64,000 bases of DNA from Cyrtodaria siliqua (lineage: Eukaryota > Mollusca > Bivalvia > Adapedonta > Hiatellidae), in contig JAWPHD010010313.1 of NCBI GenBank assembly GCA_037043455.1, positions 1-64,000 on the forward strand, read 5' to 3'. Made by a program: the position numbers and the translations under genes. The notes beneath the pieces were generated by a model that saw nothing but the letters and a program-made list of their open reading frames with translations, made no database searches and was not told where the DNA came from. Shown here piece by piece: positions 11,150-25,252 of the stretch; position 1 is the stretch's first letter; each line of letters begins with the position of its first letter.

Positions 11150-12935
11150 TTAGCTTGATGAGAAATTTCTCTTGCGGCATTTTAGGCTTGATGAGAAATT
11201 TCTCCTGTAGGGTTTTAGCTTGAAGAGAAATTTCTCTTGTAGCATTTTAGCTTGAAGAGAAATTTTTCTTGTAGCGTTTTAGCTTGAAGAGAAATTTCTC
11301 TTGTAGCGTTTTAGCTTGAAGAGAAATTTCTCTTATAGCATTTTAACTTGAAGAGAAATTTCTCTTGTAGGGTTTTAGCTTGAAGAGAATTTCTCTTGTA
11401 GCGTTTTAGCTTGAAGAGAAATTTCTCTTATAGCATTTTAGCTTGAAGAGAAATTTCTCTTGTAGGGTTTTAGCTTGAAGAGAAATTACTCTTGTAGCGT
11501 TTTAGCTTGAAGAGAAATTTCTCTTATAGCATTTTAGCTTGAAGAAAAATTTCTCTTGTAGGGTTTTAGCTTGAAGAGAAATTTCTCTTGTAGCGTTTTA
11601 GCTTGAAGAGAAATTTCTCTTGTAGCGTTTTAGCTTGAAGAGAAATTTCTCTTATAGCATTTTAGCTTGAAGAGAAATTTCTCTTGTAGGGTTTTAGCTT
11701 GATGAGAAATTTCTCCTGCAGGGTTTTAGCTTGAAGAGAAGTTTCTCTTGTAGCGTTTTAGCTTGAAGAGAAATTTCTCTTGTAGCATTTTAGCTTGAAG
11801 AGAAATTTCTCTTGTAGCGTTTTAGGCTTGAATAGAAATTCTCCTGTAAGGTTTTAGCTTGAAGAGAAATTTCTCTTGTAGGGTTTTAGCTTGAAGAGAA
11901 ATTTCTCTCGTAGCGTTTTAGCTTGAAGAGAAATTTCTCTTGTAATATTTTAGCTTGAAGAGAAATTTCTCTTGTAGCGTTTTAGCTTGAAGAGAAATTT
12001 CTCTTATAGCATTTTAGCTTGAAGAAAAATTTCTCTTGTAGGGTTTTAGCTGGAAGAGAAATTTCTCTTGTAGCGTTTTAGCTTGAAGAGAAATTTCTCT
12101 TGTAGCGTTTTAGCTTGAAGAGAAATTTCTCTAATAGCATTTTAGCTTGAAGAGAAATTTCTCTTGTAGGGTTTTAGCTTGATGAGAAATTTCTCCTGTA
12201 GGGTTTTAGCTTGAAGAGAAATTTCTCTTGTAGCGTTTTAGCTTGAAGAGAAATTTCTCTTGTAGCATTTTAGCTTGAAGAGAAATTTCTCTTGTAGCGT
12301 TTTAGGCTTGAATAGAAATTCTCCTGTAAGGTTTTAGCTTGAAGAGAAATTTCTCTTGTAGGGTTTTAGCTTGAAGAGAAATTTCTCTCGTAGCGTTTTA
12401 GCTTGAAGAGAAATTTCTCTCGTAGCGTTTTAGCTTGAAGAGAAATTTCTCTTGTAGCATTTTAGCTTGAAGAGAAATTTCTCTTGTAGCGTTTTGGGCT
12501 TGAATAGAAATTCTCCTGTAACGTTTTAGCTTGAAGAGAAATTTCTCTTGTAGCGTTTTAGCTGTAGGGTTTTAGCTTGAAGAGAAATTTCTCTTGTAGC
12601 GTTTTAGCTTGAAGAGAAATTTCTCTTGTAGGATATTAGCTTGAAGAGAAATTTCTCTTGTAGCGTTTTAGGTTGAAGAGAAATTTCTCTTGTAGCATTT
12701 TAGCTTGAAGAGAAATTTCTCTTGTAGCGTTTTAGGCTTGAAGAGAAATTTCTCTTGTAGCATTTTAGCTTGAAGAGAAATTTCTCTTGAAGCGTTTTAG
12801 GTTGAAGATAAATGTTTAGACTTGAAGAGAAATTTCTCTTGTAGCGTTTTAGCTTGAAGAGAAATTTCTCCTGTAGCATTTGAACTTAAATAGAAATTTC
12901 TCTTGTACGACATACACTGAAGCGGAAATTCTCTT
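11150..12935 (+). repeat. Minisatellite of ~32-bp palindromic units with 480-bp higher-order repeat
   Basis: About 55 units are organised as TTTTAGCTTG + AAGAGAAATTTCTCTT + a variable 6-base tail (GTAGCG, ATAGCA or GTAGGG). The 16-base core is a perfect palindrome, so every unit can form a hairpin. Variant units recur in a fixed order: the block beginning at 11,521 is repeated 480 bases later at 12,001, and rare variants at 11,824 and 12,304 show the same offset. This indicates a higher-order repeat of 15 units. Spacers are nearly constant, so it is not a CRISPR array. Confidence 0.95.
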
Positions 12936-13605
12936 AAATAAATGGCCTAGTTTCTACTTAAACTGCAATATAGGCCATTTGACAGGGTAAAGGAGACAAC
13001 CCGAATTTTCTCCTTTTATTTTGGAGTGTGTTAAATACAACATATTGATTAAAAGGCAAGAAAGACTAAAAACATCCTGCTTTAACTTGATCATTAAAAA
13101 TCTCAGCGGCGAATGCCACATCTATAGATCGAAATAAAATATTGGTATATATATTAAACATTACATTAAATATATCAATTGCATACAAATATAAATCAAT
13201 GAAAAAATTCACTCTGATCGGACATACACCTGTGAGAAAAGTACATACACATATTAATACGTGAAACACTATTGATGTATAATTATTATAAATTACATGT
13301 ACAACAATACTGTATTATAAGTTCACCTTACTATTTTTAATATATATTTTTTAATTAGTTAAACGTGTTATACATTAATTTACGCACATTGAAACTGTGA
13401 ATTACTTTCCTTACCTTTTAAAGTATCTTCCCTAAATCCAATAATAGGTAGATTTATATTTAGTAGTAAATGCATCTCATTGTTTACAATCAAGTTTACA
13501 AACGTTTATGCATTATTTCATACATAAAACATAAATTGTAAACACTATTTTTAAAGAAATATAGTTAATTTGCACATTAACATATAACATTCAATAATTC
13601 ATATT
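12936..13605. other. Non-coding stretch, nothing recognised
   Basis: AT-rich sequence between the minisatellite and an imperfect inverted repeat. No gene recognised. Confidence 0.45.
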
Positions 13606-13610
13606 AAAGC

Positions 13611-13702
13611 CGGTGCAGGATAGGGTATACACGCTATACTCATTCATATTTATTACAAGGTGAGCAATTACCAGAATGTATACCCTGCTCTTTGCACCGT
13701 TA
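13611..13702. repeat. Short imperfect inverted repeat
   Basis: The left arm 'ggtgcaggatagggtataca' and the right arm ending 'tttgcacc' are imperfect reverse complements of about 20 bases around a ~50-base centre. It could be a small MITE or a decayed hairpin. Confidence 0.4.
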
Positions 13703-13984
13703 ACGGTCAAACACAACATATTTGATACTATAGATTTTAGTTTTGTTTTAGATTTCCTAAAATAAATCAGACTATATAAATCATTATAATGTGATCTTAT
13801 ATATATTTACTTGTTTATATACCCGTTGACCGACATTTGTTGATTTACATATATTGTTTGTATTACTACCATATCATCCCCAATTTTTTAATATTTTTAT
13901 CTTTATATATTTACATTACTTTTTAATTAATACTTAATTTCTTCATCTTTCGTCGGTTTTTGCGCACAATATGACCTATTTCTG

Positions 13985-14150
13985 TGTCGGCGTGCCGTAA
14001 GACACCATTCATTCATTCATTCATTCATTCATTCATTCATTCATTCATTCATTCATTCATTCATTCATTCATTCATTCATTCATTCATTCATTCATTCAT
14101 TCATTCATTCATTCATTCATTCAATCATTCATTCATTCATTCATTCATAT
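13985..14150 (+). repeat. SINE-like tail expanded into (ATTC)n microsatellite
   Basis: The run of about 35 ATTC units begins directly after 'cgtgccgtaagacacc', a typical SINE 3'-end context. This suggests the microsatellite grew from a retroposon tail. Confidence 0.75.
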
Positions 14151-14602
14151 TAAAGCATACTCATCATTTTGGACTGTACACGAGTGACTAATAATACAAT
14201 TAAGATGACCGGTTTGGTTTTAGCTGTAAGTTAAGAGTACTAAATTATGTTTAGTTTTACACATATTATATTTCTTAATCATCAAAATTAAAGCACCACT
14301 ATACATTGATACTAAGTCATTTATTAAGACGTAAGCACTATACAATGTTAATCAACAATGAGGCGGTGATACATACAAAACAATTTAAAATACATAATAC
14401 TTATTTCGACAGAGTTTAACATACATCTCAGTAATAGTTATAAATATTTTAATCACTCTTTGATTTATACGCACGGACGGATGAACCGACCGAGACAACC
14501 GTATATACATACAGACAGTTAGACAAGTGGAAATATAAACAGACGGACAGACGAACCGACCGGCTCCCTCAGATACGCATACAGACAGTATTGCAGATAG
14601 TA

Positions 14603-16680
<2,078 letters not shown>

Positions 16681-16684
16681 TAAA

Positions 16685-16785
16685 TGGGTGCCGAAACGTC
16701 TAGGGTAGAAATTAAAATAGATGCCAAAATGGTTTGATGCCTAAACGTCTAGGTGCCGATTCGTCTAGGTGTCGAAATGGTATAT
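16685..16785 (+). repeat. Short tandem motif (TGCCGAAACGTCTAGG-like)
   Basis: About four imperfect copies of a 16-20-base word lie in 100 bases, with 'cgtctagg' the most conserved part. Confidence 0.55.
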
Positions 16786-16984
16786 TTTCTGGCTTCTGCA
16801 AAGTCATTGAGTACCTTCATTGTGGTTTTCTAGGCTATTGTATTTTTGTATTATATTTACACGAGCATATTTGTGTTTTACTTATATTGCCTATTGATGC
16901 TGCCTTGTTGGTTAGAGATTAGATCATGGCGGGGATTTCTTTATCTACACTGTCCTGTTTAATGGGATGACAGTAGGGTAAGTG

Positions 16985-17230
16985 TGAGGTTTGGTGCACC
17001 CTAGAACCGGTTTAAACCCCCAGTGGCCTACTTTGCCACTGACCGTTCCAAGGCGGTAGCCCTATTGTCAACCCTTTTTGTGTTTGTGATGTCGTTTGTA
17101 TTTATTATTGCTTTTGCCTTCTTGTTTGTCTGTTTGCGTGTTTTGTGGTTGACTGTCCTCCTTGAATGCTACTTTCCCTGTCCGATCTTTTTATATTTCT
17201 TTTTGTGTCGAAACGTCATGAATCGATCTT
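16985..17230 (+). mobile_element. Dispersed SINE-like repeat, copy 1
   Basis: It shares the core 'actgaccgttccaag' and the flanking cggta..ccct..tca order with 51.80-51.96 kb. It has no tRNA-like boxes that I can be sure of, so the class is uncertain. Confidence 0.5.
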
Positions 17231-19018
17231 GATAACACAGACGCAAAAACTTGAGAATTGTCAACATTTATTAATAAGCATTTTCCATGTAATGATCATT
17301 GGAACCCTGCTTTACTTAGTCTAATATAGTATATACACAATAGTTTTCGTCTAGAAAAATAATGTTGTTTTTGTTCTTAGTATATATGTTCAATCCACGT
17401 GGCGTCTGGCATGCTTATCATTACATATGCCGTGGGTTTGCCAGACGCGCGCGTTTTATCTATTGGCCAACCGTAAATGGTGGCAGAGATACAGATACGC
17501 CCTTCTATGTCTAATAGCCAATCAAAATAATGGAAATATATAGTTGATGGTCAAAGGCTATATTTTAGATATTCAATTAAATATCAGTTAATTATGCCTG
17601 ATGATTTCAACAAATGTTTTGTTTTAGATATTGTCATTGTATTTATATTTAATAAAACGCTATCTGTAGTGTCAAACTTAATTCTAATTTATATTAAAAA
17701 TATGGATTTATTTTAGTCGATTAATTTTATAGATAGATAAGCAGTCTGTTGAATTCACTAGACGTGATTCTATACAATTTAATTGCGTTCATGAATACAG
17801 ACCAATTAATGGAGAAAATAAACGCTGCTTTTAACAATTTTAAATAAAACAATAATAATAGAATAAGAAAAGTTGATAATTTCATTGCATATTTTATAGT
17901 AAATGTATTAATTAGCAAACTTAGAGCATATATGACCATACTTATTAACATTACTTTTACAAAAGGGGTAAAAAAGAAAAGAAAATGAAGCTCCTGCTTT
18001 TTAAGCAGTGTGTTTTAGTTCAAATAAGATGCACGGAGGATCACAGAACCGAAAAGAACATTTTTTTATTCAGACGTAAACTATACAGTTTCTCGAATAC
18101 AACATGTTTACAGAATATAAAATCACAATATTTCCAACAATCTTTAACTGCGTTGTAATGACGAAATCTTATATTTGATAAGTGTTAAAACATATTGGGG
18201 TTTATAATGCATACTTAATTACTATAACCTGCATTAAAATATTATCGGTAATGAATACAAAATACAATCTCCACGGATTTTTTTCCCACTTTAAATGTAA
18301 CTTTTGTTCATGCAGTATAAAGAGACAGATGACAGTCTTAACGTTAGTATCAATCATTAAAATTACCGTCTCGATTTATTTATCCAATATCATGCTTTCC
18401 TATAAACCTGCCTGCATAAAATAAAATAACATTTTGAGTTTTCTTTTTTTCTTATTATATCATATGTTTAAAAATAGTATGGGTGCAATATACTCACCAT
18501 TTAGTAATATGCCAAACAACTTTATACCATTATTATAATTAATATTAATGATTGAACAAATACAGGTTATGTGAAAAACTAAAAGGACTCCATGAGTTAA
18601 AAAAAATCAAGATTACCGTGTGTCCTTTTAAAGTAAATAACAACTTTCTGATAAAAACTGGACACTGGTCAAATAATCGAGTACCTTTCCAAGACCAAAA
18701 AAGTGTTCTCATTGTCACCTTAACGACCTGGCAGACGAATACCATTACTTACTGGTTTGTCCCTCTTTCCACATCAAAAGAAAACAGTTGTTAGACGAAT
18801 ACTACTACAAACATCCTAACACACTGAAATTCAAACAACTCTCTGTGTCAGAATCAATAAAAACAATTCGAAATTTTAGCATTTTCGCAAAAACTTTCCT
18901 AAAGCAAATAAAATAACTAGATTCGCTTATTATACTATATATATTATGCATATCCAACATTATCCACTATTATCCATTGCGATACCGCCACTCCATTTGT
19001 ATGGTTTTGTAGTCCCCT
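17231..19018. other. Non-coding stretch with one small hairpin
   Basis: No gene recognised. A 10-bp inverted repeat (GCGTCTGGCA at 17,402 and its complement at 17,439) is the only clear structure. Confidence 0.45.
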
Positions 19019-19548
19019 TTAAAGGGAATGTAGCAACACAGCTATTTTGAAATACTTGAATAAGGGTGAAAGAATTATCAAAATCGGATGATAAACAAAG
19101 AAGATATGATCATTTGAAGTTTCTGTTGAAAATGATATGGAAGCGGCCATCTTGAGAGCTATGACATCACGGTTCTAAATGACCATATATGGAATATGTA
19201 TAAATATGAACATTTACTGATTTATACGGGAAAAATGACAGCAACTGAATGAAAAATATGTAATATTTAATAGCATTAATGATTTATATCACCAATGAAA
19301 AAAAATCATTCATTTGCAGCGATTTTCTCCGTTTTAAATGATATTTATCAATATTTCATATATGGTCCTGTGGAACTATAACGTCATAGTTCTAAAAATG
19401 GCGGCTCCCATATTAGTTTTAGAACAACCTTTAAATGGTCATATCTTTTTTGTTTATCATCCGATTCTGATAATTCTTTCACCTTTTCCAAGTTTTTCAG
19501 AACTCTCAATAATAGAGTTGGTTGGCTGCGTCGCTACATTCCAATTAA
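19019..19548. mobile_element. Foldback MITE with TTAA ends, copy 1
   Basis: The left half (from TTAA at 19,019) and right half (to TTAA at 19,545-19,548) are long imperfect inverted arms of about 200 bp. Landmarks are 'gggaatgtagc', 'ggtgaaagaattatcaaaatc' and 'ggatgataaacaaa'. TTAA at both ends fits a TTAA-targeting transposon such as piggyBac, but the terminal motif is not diagnostic. The arms carry CCATATATGG and 'aaaatggcggc' words. There is no transposase. Confidence 0.75.
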
Positions 19549-19978
19549 CACAATCCAAGACGTACATATGACCCAAAACAAATTTATGAATGACACGTCG
19601 AACCTAATATATACCAAGACACAGATTGCACGTGCAAATGCAGCCAAAATTAATACTATCGGTACATACAGTCAATGGCAGCACGCCCCTACAAGCATTT
19701 CAACCATGCACGTTTTTCTTGTGGTCACCCTAGACTCCAAAATAATAAACAGTATGCCTTTCAACGGTGAAAGGTCCGGTCTTTTTACTACAAACCAAAG
19801 ATTCTCACGAACGTATGCTTGCCTGTTTTCGTTTTCGCATTGGAAAGGCCTTTCAGTAGGGAACTCTTTACGTATTCTCTCCCTCGTAGTACTTAATATT
19901 TATTTATTTTTTATTTATTTATTTACTTTTGCATTTCACCCCCACCCCCACCCGCTCCACTTAAACTAGCTACATTCT

Positions 19979-19979
19979 G

Positions 19980-20019
<40 letters not shown>
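19979..20019. repeat. (AT)n microsatellite
   Basis: About 20 uninterrupted AT units. Confidence 0.9.
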
Positions 20020-20021
<2 letters not shown>

Positions 20022-20289
20022 AAAAAATAATTAAACAAAGAAACTGATACAGGAACAACTCATACCCTCTGTCACATTTCTTGGTTTTTCTCTCTGCAGT
20101 GAGGCAGTAAGCCTAAATATAATAAGATGAACATATACGGCCCCAGTCAGGGTATATTGCAATTTAAATAGACTATTCTACTCATTTATTTCTGCACCGA
20201 AATGTTTTAAAAATTTGCACAATTTTTAAAACCGATTCATTGAATAAAATGCATAATAAACGCCACAAAGAAATAATACTGAATTGCAA

Positions 20290-20490
20290 CTTTTCTCGTA
20301 TTCTACATCTAATTATGTAATCCTAGCTTGACTTCTCCCTCTCCTGCTACTTCTTCTACCTACATCTCACGTACCCCTACCCCGTTATATAACATCATAT
20401 TTTGTATACTATGCCTCATAAGGTTATTTCATGTATTTCATATATGTTGTAACCTAAGTGAAACAATAAAGATTAAGATTAAGATTAATA
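20290..20490 (+). mobile_element. Possible retroposon 3' end with (GATTAA)n tail
   Basis: A 3'-UTR-like stretch ends 'caataaagattaagatt' with a short GATTAA repeat, a tail style common to non-LTR elements. No coding part is attached. The rest of 20.02-21.0 kb shows nothing recognisable. Confidence 0.4.
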
Positions 20491-21011
20491 TTGAGTAACA
20501 ATGACAAATTGCGTCAGTCGAGGTTCACGGATCTTAATCTTGAATAAATACTTCAAGATTGCCTTGCGTCCCTTTTTATAATTTGTTCAAATAAGAATAT
20601 GTTACCTCTTGGATTGTATATCATTATAAACTAGTAAATTAATCACTTAAGTTATTTAATGGTGAACATATAATTGAATAACAATGTACATATACCGCAA
20701 TTAATAAAACATTTGTATATCAAATTAATTTAAGACACAACGTATTCTAACAACTGATGTTTACATTCTGTAGGTTTAACTCATTTCTTAACTGAAACAA
20801 TTTCAGTACTTTTATTCTACCGACGAAAGTTAACACTGACTGCATATACACTATCTTTATTTCTGTCTTGTCATAGTACAAACAATGCATATTTACAATA
20901 CAAATTACCCACAAATTTAGTACGTCATATTCAACATAGATTTGTAAAAGACACTACAAGTGTTAAATCTAGTGAGAAACACGATTTAACACAAATGAAC
21001 AGAGTATTTGA

Positions 21012-21017
<6 letters not shown>

Positions 21018-21079
<62 letters not shown>

Positions 21080-21084
21080 CTCGC

Positions 21085-21180
<96 letters not shown>
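21018..21180. repeat. (TC)n microsatellite
   Basis: Interrupted CT run. Reading frames in both directions are artefacts. Confidence 0.95.
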
Positions 21181-21181
<1 letters not shown>

Positions 21182-21269
21182 TGCTCGCTCACCCACTTCT
21201 TCCGTATGATATGGTTTTTATATTGCCGCTGATTATATTTGAGCTTGTTTCTTTATTGTGTTGTCATAT

Positions 21270-21292
21270 GCTTTCTCTCCCTCTCTCCCTCT

Positions 21293-21345
<53 letters not shown>

Positions 21346-21361
21346 CACTCTCTCTCTCTCC
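21270..21361. repeat. (TC)n microsatellite, second block
   Basis: A second CT block about 100 bases from the first, followed at 21,500-21,555 by (ATT)n and at 21,630-21,685 by (TTG)n. Confidence 0.9.
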
Positions 21362-21523
21362 CATGCTTGCCTGCCAGCTCCCGGTTTGTTTATTTCCTTA
21401 TTTTTTTATTTATTACTAGGTCTATTATCGTCTGAATTAGTAAATAAATCCGTTCTTTCCTCCTAAACCCTACCCCTCTAGCTGCCTTCATTTATTTTAA
21501 TTTTATTATTATTATTATTATTA

Positions 21524-21556
<33 letters not shown>

Positions 21557-21689
21557 ATTCTCACCACGAGTCGTGCGCGTGTCTCCTTCTTTCTCATACA
21601 TCATGTATTTTGATTTGATAAATACTGGACTGTTGTTGTTGATGTTGTTGTTGTTGCTGTTGTTGGTGTTGTTGTTGTTGTATTCAGAC

Positions 21690-22563
21690 ACATAAACAAA
21701 TTGTACAGCCATTGTAAATCGAGACTTTTAAATGTTATGAAAGGCCATTTAAAAGTGTAATAAAATGTTTATATAATCCACTGTTTCGTAACCAATAATA
21801 GGAAAAGGGCATATGTTAAAAATATCTTAAAACATAAAGTATTATCTCAAATCATATTTGAAATAACTGATTTACAACAGTTGTTCACTTTTCAATATAA
21901 AATAAGGCTTATACACTCACATAAAATAATACTTATCATATTACTTACCTATAAAAAAAACTATACGGGTACCTGTATAAAAAAAAGAAGTATCACATTT
22001 TCAATGGCAGTTAATGTTCTAGAATGTGTGTCTATCATAGAAGCTTTATCATATAATATTGCACGAATATCACCATACAAGGAACATTTAATTCTCTCTT
22101 GCAATTCATTCTCAATCGAATGATTATAAAACGAACAGAATCTTTCATTGAAACTGGTAGATACGCTCGTATCTACCAGTTTCAATGCGAATTCGAGCCG
22201 TTCCACAGCGGAATTTGGCAAATAACGCTGTGTGGGATTTTTGGTAAAATAATATTACAATATCGCTCTGTAATAAATGTGTTTTTAAAAAAATCTGTAA
22301 GTTCTACTTTGTTTATACCTGTTCCACTAACTGAACTTTCAGAATTAAAACAGTCCTTCCATTCATTAACATGAACGTTCAAACCGGCCGCATTCACTTT
22401 ATCTAACATATTCTTTTTATTAATATTTTAATTCAAAGTATTCAGTTTTTGACATCCTTATCTATCATAAATCCGTATCATTCTATAACACCAATTTTTA
22501 CAGTTAGTGACACCTTTATCAAAGATGCAAATACGTCTATTAACTTTACTGTATGGCAACTTA
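21690..22563. other. Non-coding stretch containing a 20-bp perfect hairpin
   Basis: No gene recognised; several overlapping frames of 75-91 codons show no family features. Bases 22,146-22,165 and 22,168-22,187 are perfect reverse complements. Confidence 0.5.
22146..22187. repeat. Perfect 20-bp foldback hairpin with 2-base loop
   Basis: The arms CATTGAAACTGGTAGATACG and their complement are separated by CT only. It is the third and strongest of the short palindromes. Confidence 0.9.
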
Positions 22564-23055
22564 TTAAAGGGAATATAGCGACACAGGCAAACGAGCTCTG
22601 TTAATAAGAGTTGACAAAAGGTGAACAAATAACCCAACTCGGATGATAAACAAATAAGATATGACAATGTGAAGGTTGTTCGATAACAGGCCAGGGAGCC
22701 TTGATAAATATCATTGAAAGCAAAGAAAATCACTGCAAATTAATGCAAATTAATTTACTGGTCATATAAAGCATTATTTTCATTAAGTATAAATATTTTT
22801 CATTCAGTTGTTATTTTTTCTATATAAATCAGTAAATTTCCATATTTATAACTATTCCATATATGGTCATTTAGAACTATGATGTCATAGCTCTCAAAAT
22901 GGCGGCTGCCATATCTGTTTCAATAGAAGCTTCAAATGATCATAACTTCTGCATGTCTTTATCATCCGATTTTGATAATTCTTTCACCCGTATTCAAGTT
23001 CTTCAAAACTGTCAATATTAAAGATGGTTTGGCTGTGTCGCGACATACCCTTTAA
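22564..23055. mobile_element. Foldback MITE with TTAA ends, copy 2
   Basis: It belongs to the same family as 19.02 and 35.89 kb. It begins TTAAAGGGAATATAGCGACA and ends in the complement with TTAA at 23,052-23,055. The right arm contains CCATATATGG (22,857-22,866), 'tgatgtca' and 'caaaatggcggct'. Confidence 0.75.
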
Positions 23056-23545
23056 GCGGTAAACAAAGGCCGGATATACATTTGATTTGCCTACAAATCC
23101 TTGGTTCCCATCCACAATTTCCAGCAACTGCTTCGTTTGGACTGCAACCAGGGAAATACGAATTCTTATGTTTGTCAAATTAATAGCGTTACTTAGACAC
23201 ACAATAACATCTTGAAGATAACCACGTGACAAGATGGCGGATAGGTCATAATTTTTATCCGGAGTGATATACAATTTGTAAAAACATGCCTTAATTTCTC
23301 GTCCAAGAAGGTTATGGTTGTAAGTAAGTGACACAAGGATTTACAAGGATTTACAAGGATTTGACGGTAAAAGTTATGCTCAATTCGAACAGGGAATGAA
23401 CATTTGCCAAACTTTTCTTTGAACATCGCCATTGTTTACATTGAGATAGTGCAGTTTTACATTAGATCTGTGGACGATATACCCACGGGCGACTTACGCT
23501 AAAATATTTTAAAAGTATAGTGCTCAAAAAAGATAAGCGTATATT
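23056..23545. other. Non-coding stretch before the LINE
   Basis: It contains a short direct repeat (three copies of 'atttacaagg' near 23,339-23,362). A 116-codon minus-strand frame has no recognised features. Part could be LINE 5' leader. Confidence 0.4.
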
Positions 23546-24375
23546 ATGAGCGCTACAACACACACGTCGACGCCAGTTAACACCAATACAAAGAAAAGAG
23601 AGCTATCCTCGTCCTAGACATATCTGAGCTTAAGAAAAACAAGTGCGATTCGTTGTCTGATATCTCTAATCTTTCCGACATGGATGCTGACACAGCTTCC
23701 TCTAAGGCTGCTGGCTCAATTGTGTTGAGTCAAGCTGACATCGACCAAATAGGAAATGTCCTTAAAGGAACTTTCGAATCTAAACTAGCGGATCTGGTTA
23801 AAGACATAGTTAACGGTGTCCTTCAAGGATTTATAGACGAAATTAAGTCCCTTAGGACTTAAAACACAAATCTCGAAGCTAGAGTAGCGGAACTTGAGAC
23901 AGCAGCCGACGCCAGCGAGCAGTATAATCGTAGGAACTGCTTGAGGATTTCTGGTATTACCGAAAATCCAGGTGAGAGTACCGACGAAATCGTTTTGGAG
24001 ATGGCCAAAGCCCATGATGCCAATATACAGCTTGAAGATATTGACAGAAGCCACAGAGTTGGTAAATCGTCAAGCAAACCTCGGGCTATCCTAGTCAAAT
24101 TCGTTGCATATAGATCCCGTCAGAAGTTGTATCGATCGCGTAAGCAAGCTAAGAATCGCGGATATTCGGGTGTCTTTGTGAACGAAGATCTTACGAGATA
24201 CCGTAACTCCTTGCTGTTCAAAGAGCGCAATCTCGTCAAAGCTTACCGTCTTTTGGGAGCCTGGTCTTCGGATGGCACTGTGCTAATTAAAAACAAAAAC
24301 AATGAGATCCACAGAGTTACCAACGAAGCAGTATTGAAGCCCTACTTACTATCGTTTATCTTAGTAAATCACTGA
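23546..24375 (+). pseudogene. LINE-1 ORF1 (RNA-binding protein), broken
   Basis: This is the ORF1 chaperone-like protein of a plus-strand LINE. A natural ATG lies at 23,546, but a frameshift near 23,615 moves the reading frame. The frame from about 23,617 is then continuous to 24,375 except for one TAA at 23,860. After a short coiled-coil-like part (ARVAELETAADASEQYNRRN, near 23,880) comes an L1-type RNA-binding domain: LRISGI, DRSHRVG, KPRAILVKF, then EDLTRYR. These motifs order as in ORF1p of L1-like elements. Two inactivating changes make it a pseudogene. Family assignment is from motif recognition. Confidence 0.8.
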
Positions 24376-25252
24376 ACTCAACGGACACTACAGCATAAAC
24401 TTTTTTCAGCAGTATAGTTACTATTTTATTTAATAACGGTGAATTACCTCGTGAAACATGTTTTGGTGAGACCGCACGGGGTGATGCACGTGCAAAGTTG
24501 GGATATCAATATATGTTAATACACAATACAACACTACTGTTTATATAAATCACAATGGTCGGCGTGAGTCACTTAGTTTGAACTCATTTGTCCTACATTT
24601 GCGGCGACTCCTCACTTCTACAGCTTAACTCCCTTTAAAAATGATCGTATTCATATACTTAGTAGAGTCCATGTTTAGCTTAATAACAGATCAAATGCAA
24701 ATGAGAAATGTTTCTAAAATGGATGGTGATCCATCAGTGAGATAAAATATACAGCGTCGCTTTAATACTATTTTATGCATAAACAGTATATGCTTTATAT
24801 ACTTTTACCAAGAGTTGTTGGTACAATTTATAGTGATTGCGCAGTGACATATGAATATTGCGTCACTTTATTGTTTTCCGTGCAAATTTAGTGCATTGTA
24901 GTATCTAAATTTCACAAAGAGATGTTATAATTTAAGAGTTCCATGTGTATCGTCGGTATTATATTAGTTTCATGCAACTTAAATGTATATAAAAAAAAAT
25001 CACGAGGAAATGTTAACATTTAGGGTGATTTCATTTGACATATATGTGTATATAGTAACTACTCAACTGTCAACTACTGTGTTACTAATTACTGTATAAG
25101 AGTATTCATAACGCATACGCGTTAGCTTTACGTCTTCATAAGAGCTAAGAGCAGTGTTACATGCATGTCGGCTTTAAGATCATTTTTGCTTGTTCAAACT
25201 TAGTAATTTTACTTTTTTTTGTTTTGTATGCTGCTTACCCAAAACATAATCC
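24376..25252 (+). other. LINE inter-ORF region or later insertion
   Basis: Almost 900 non-coding bases lie between ORF1 and the ORF2 remains. This is longer than usual for a LINE spacer, so an old insertion is possible. I saw no clear ends. Confidence 0.4.

Noticed and set aside
11150..12935. Possible CRISPR array (regular palindromic repeats)
   Set aside because: There are no unique spacers, the whole ~32-bp unit is repeated, the genome is eukaryotic and no cas genes are present.
19568..19969. 133-codon open frame as a gene
   Set aside because: Starts at the edge of the foldback element, ends in T-rich and C-rich simple sequence, and shows no recognisable domain.
20969..21466. Long frames over CT repeats, up to 146 codons
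   Set aside because: Low-complexity artefacts of the (TC)n blocks.
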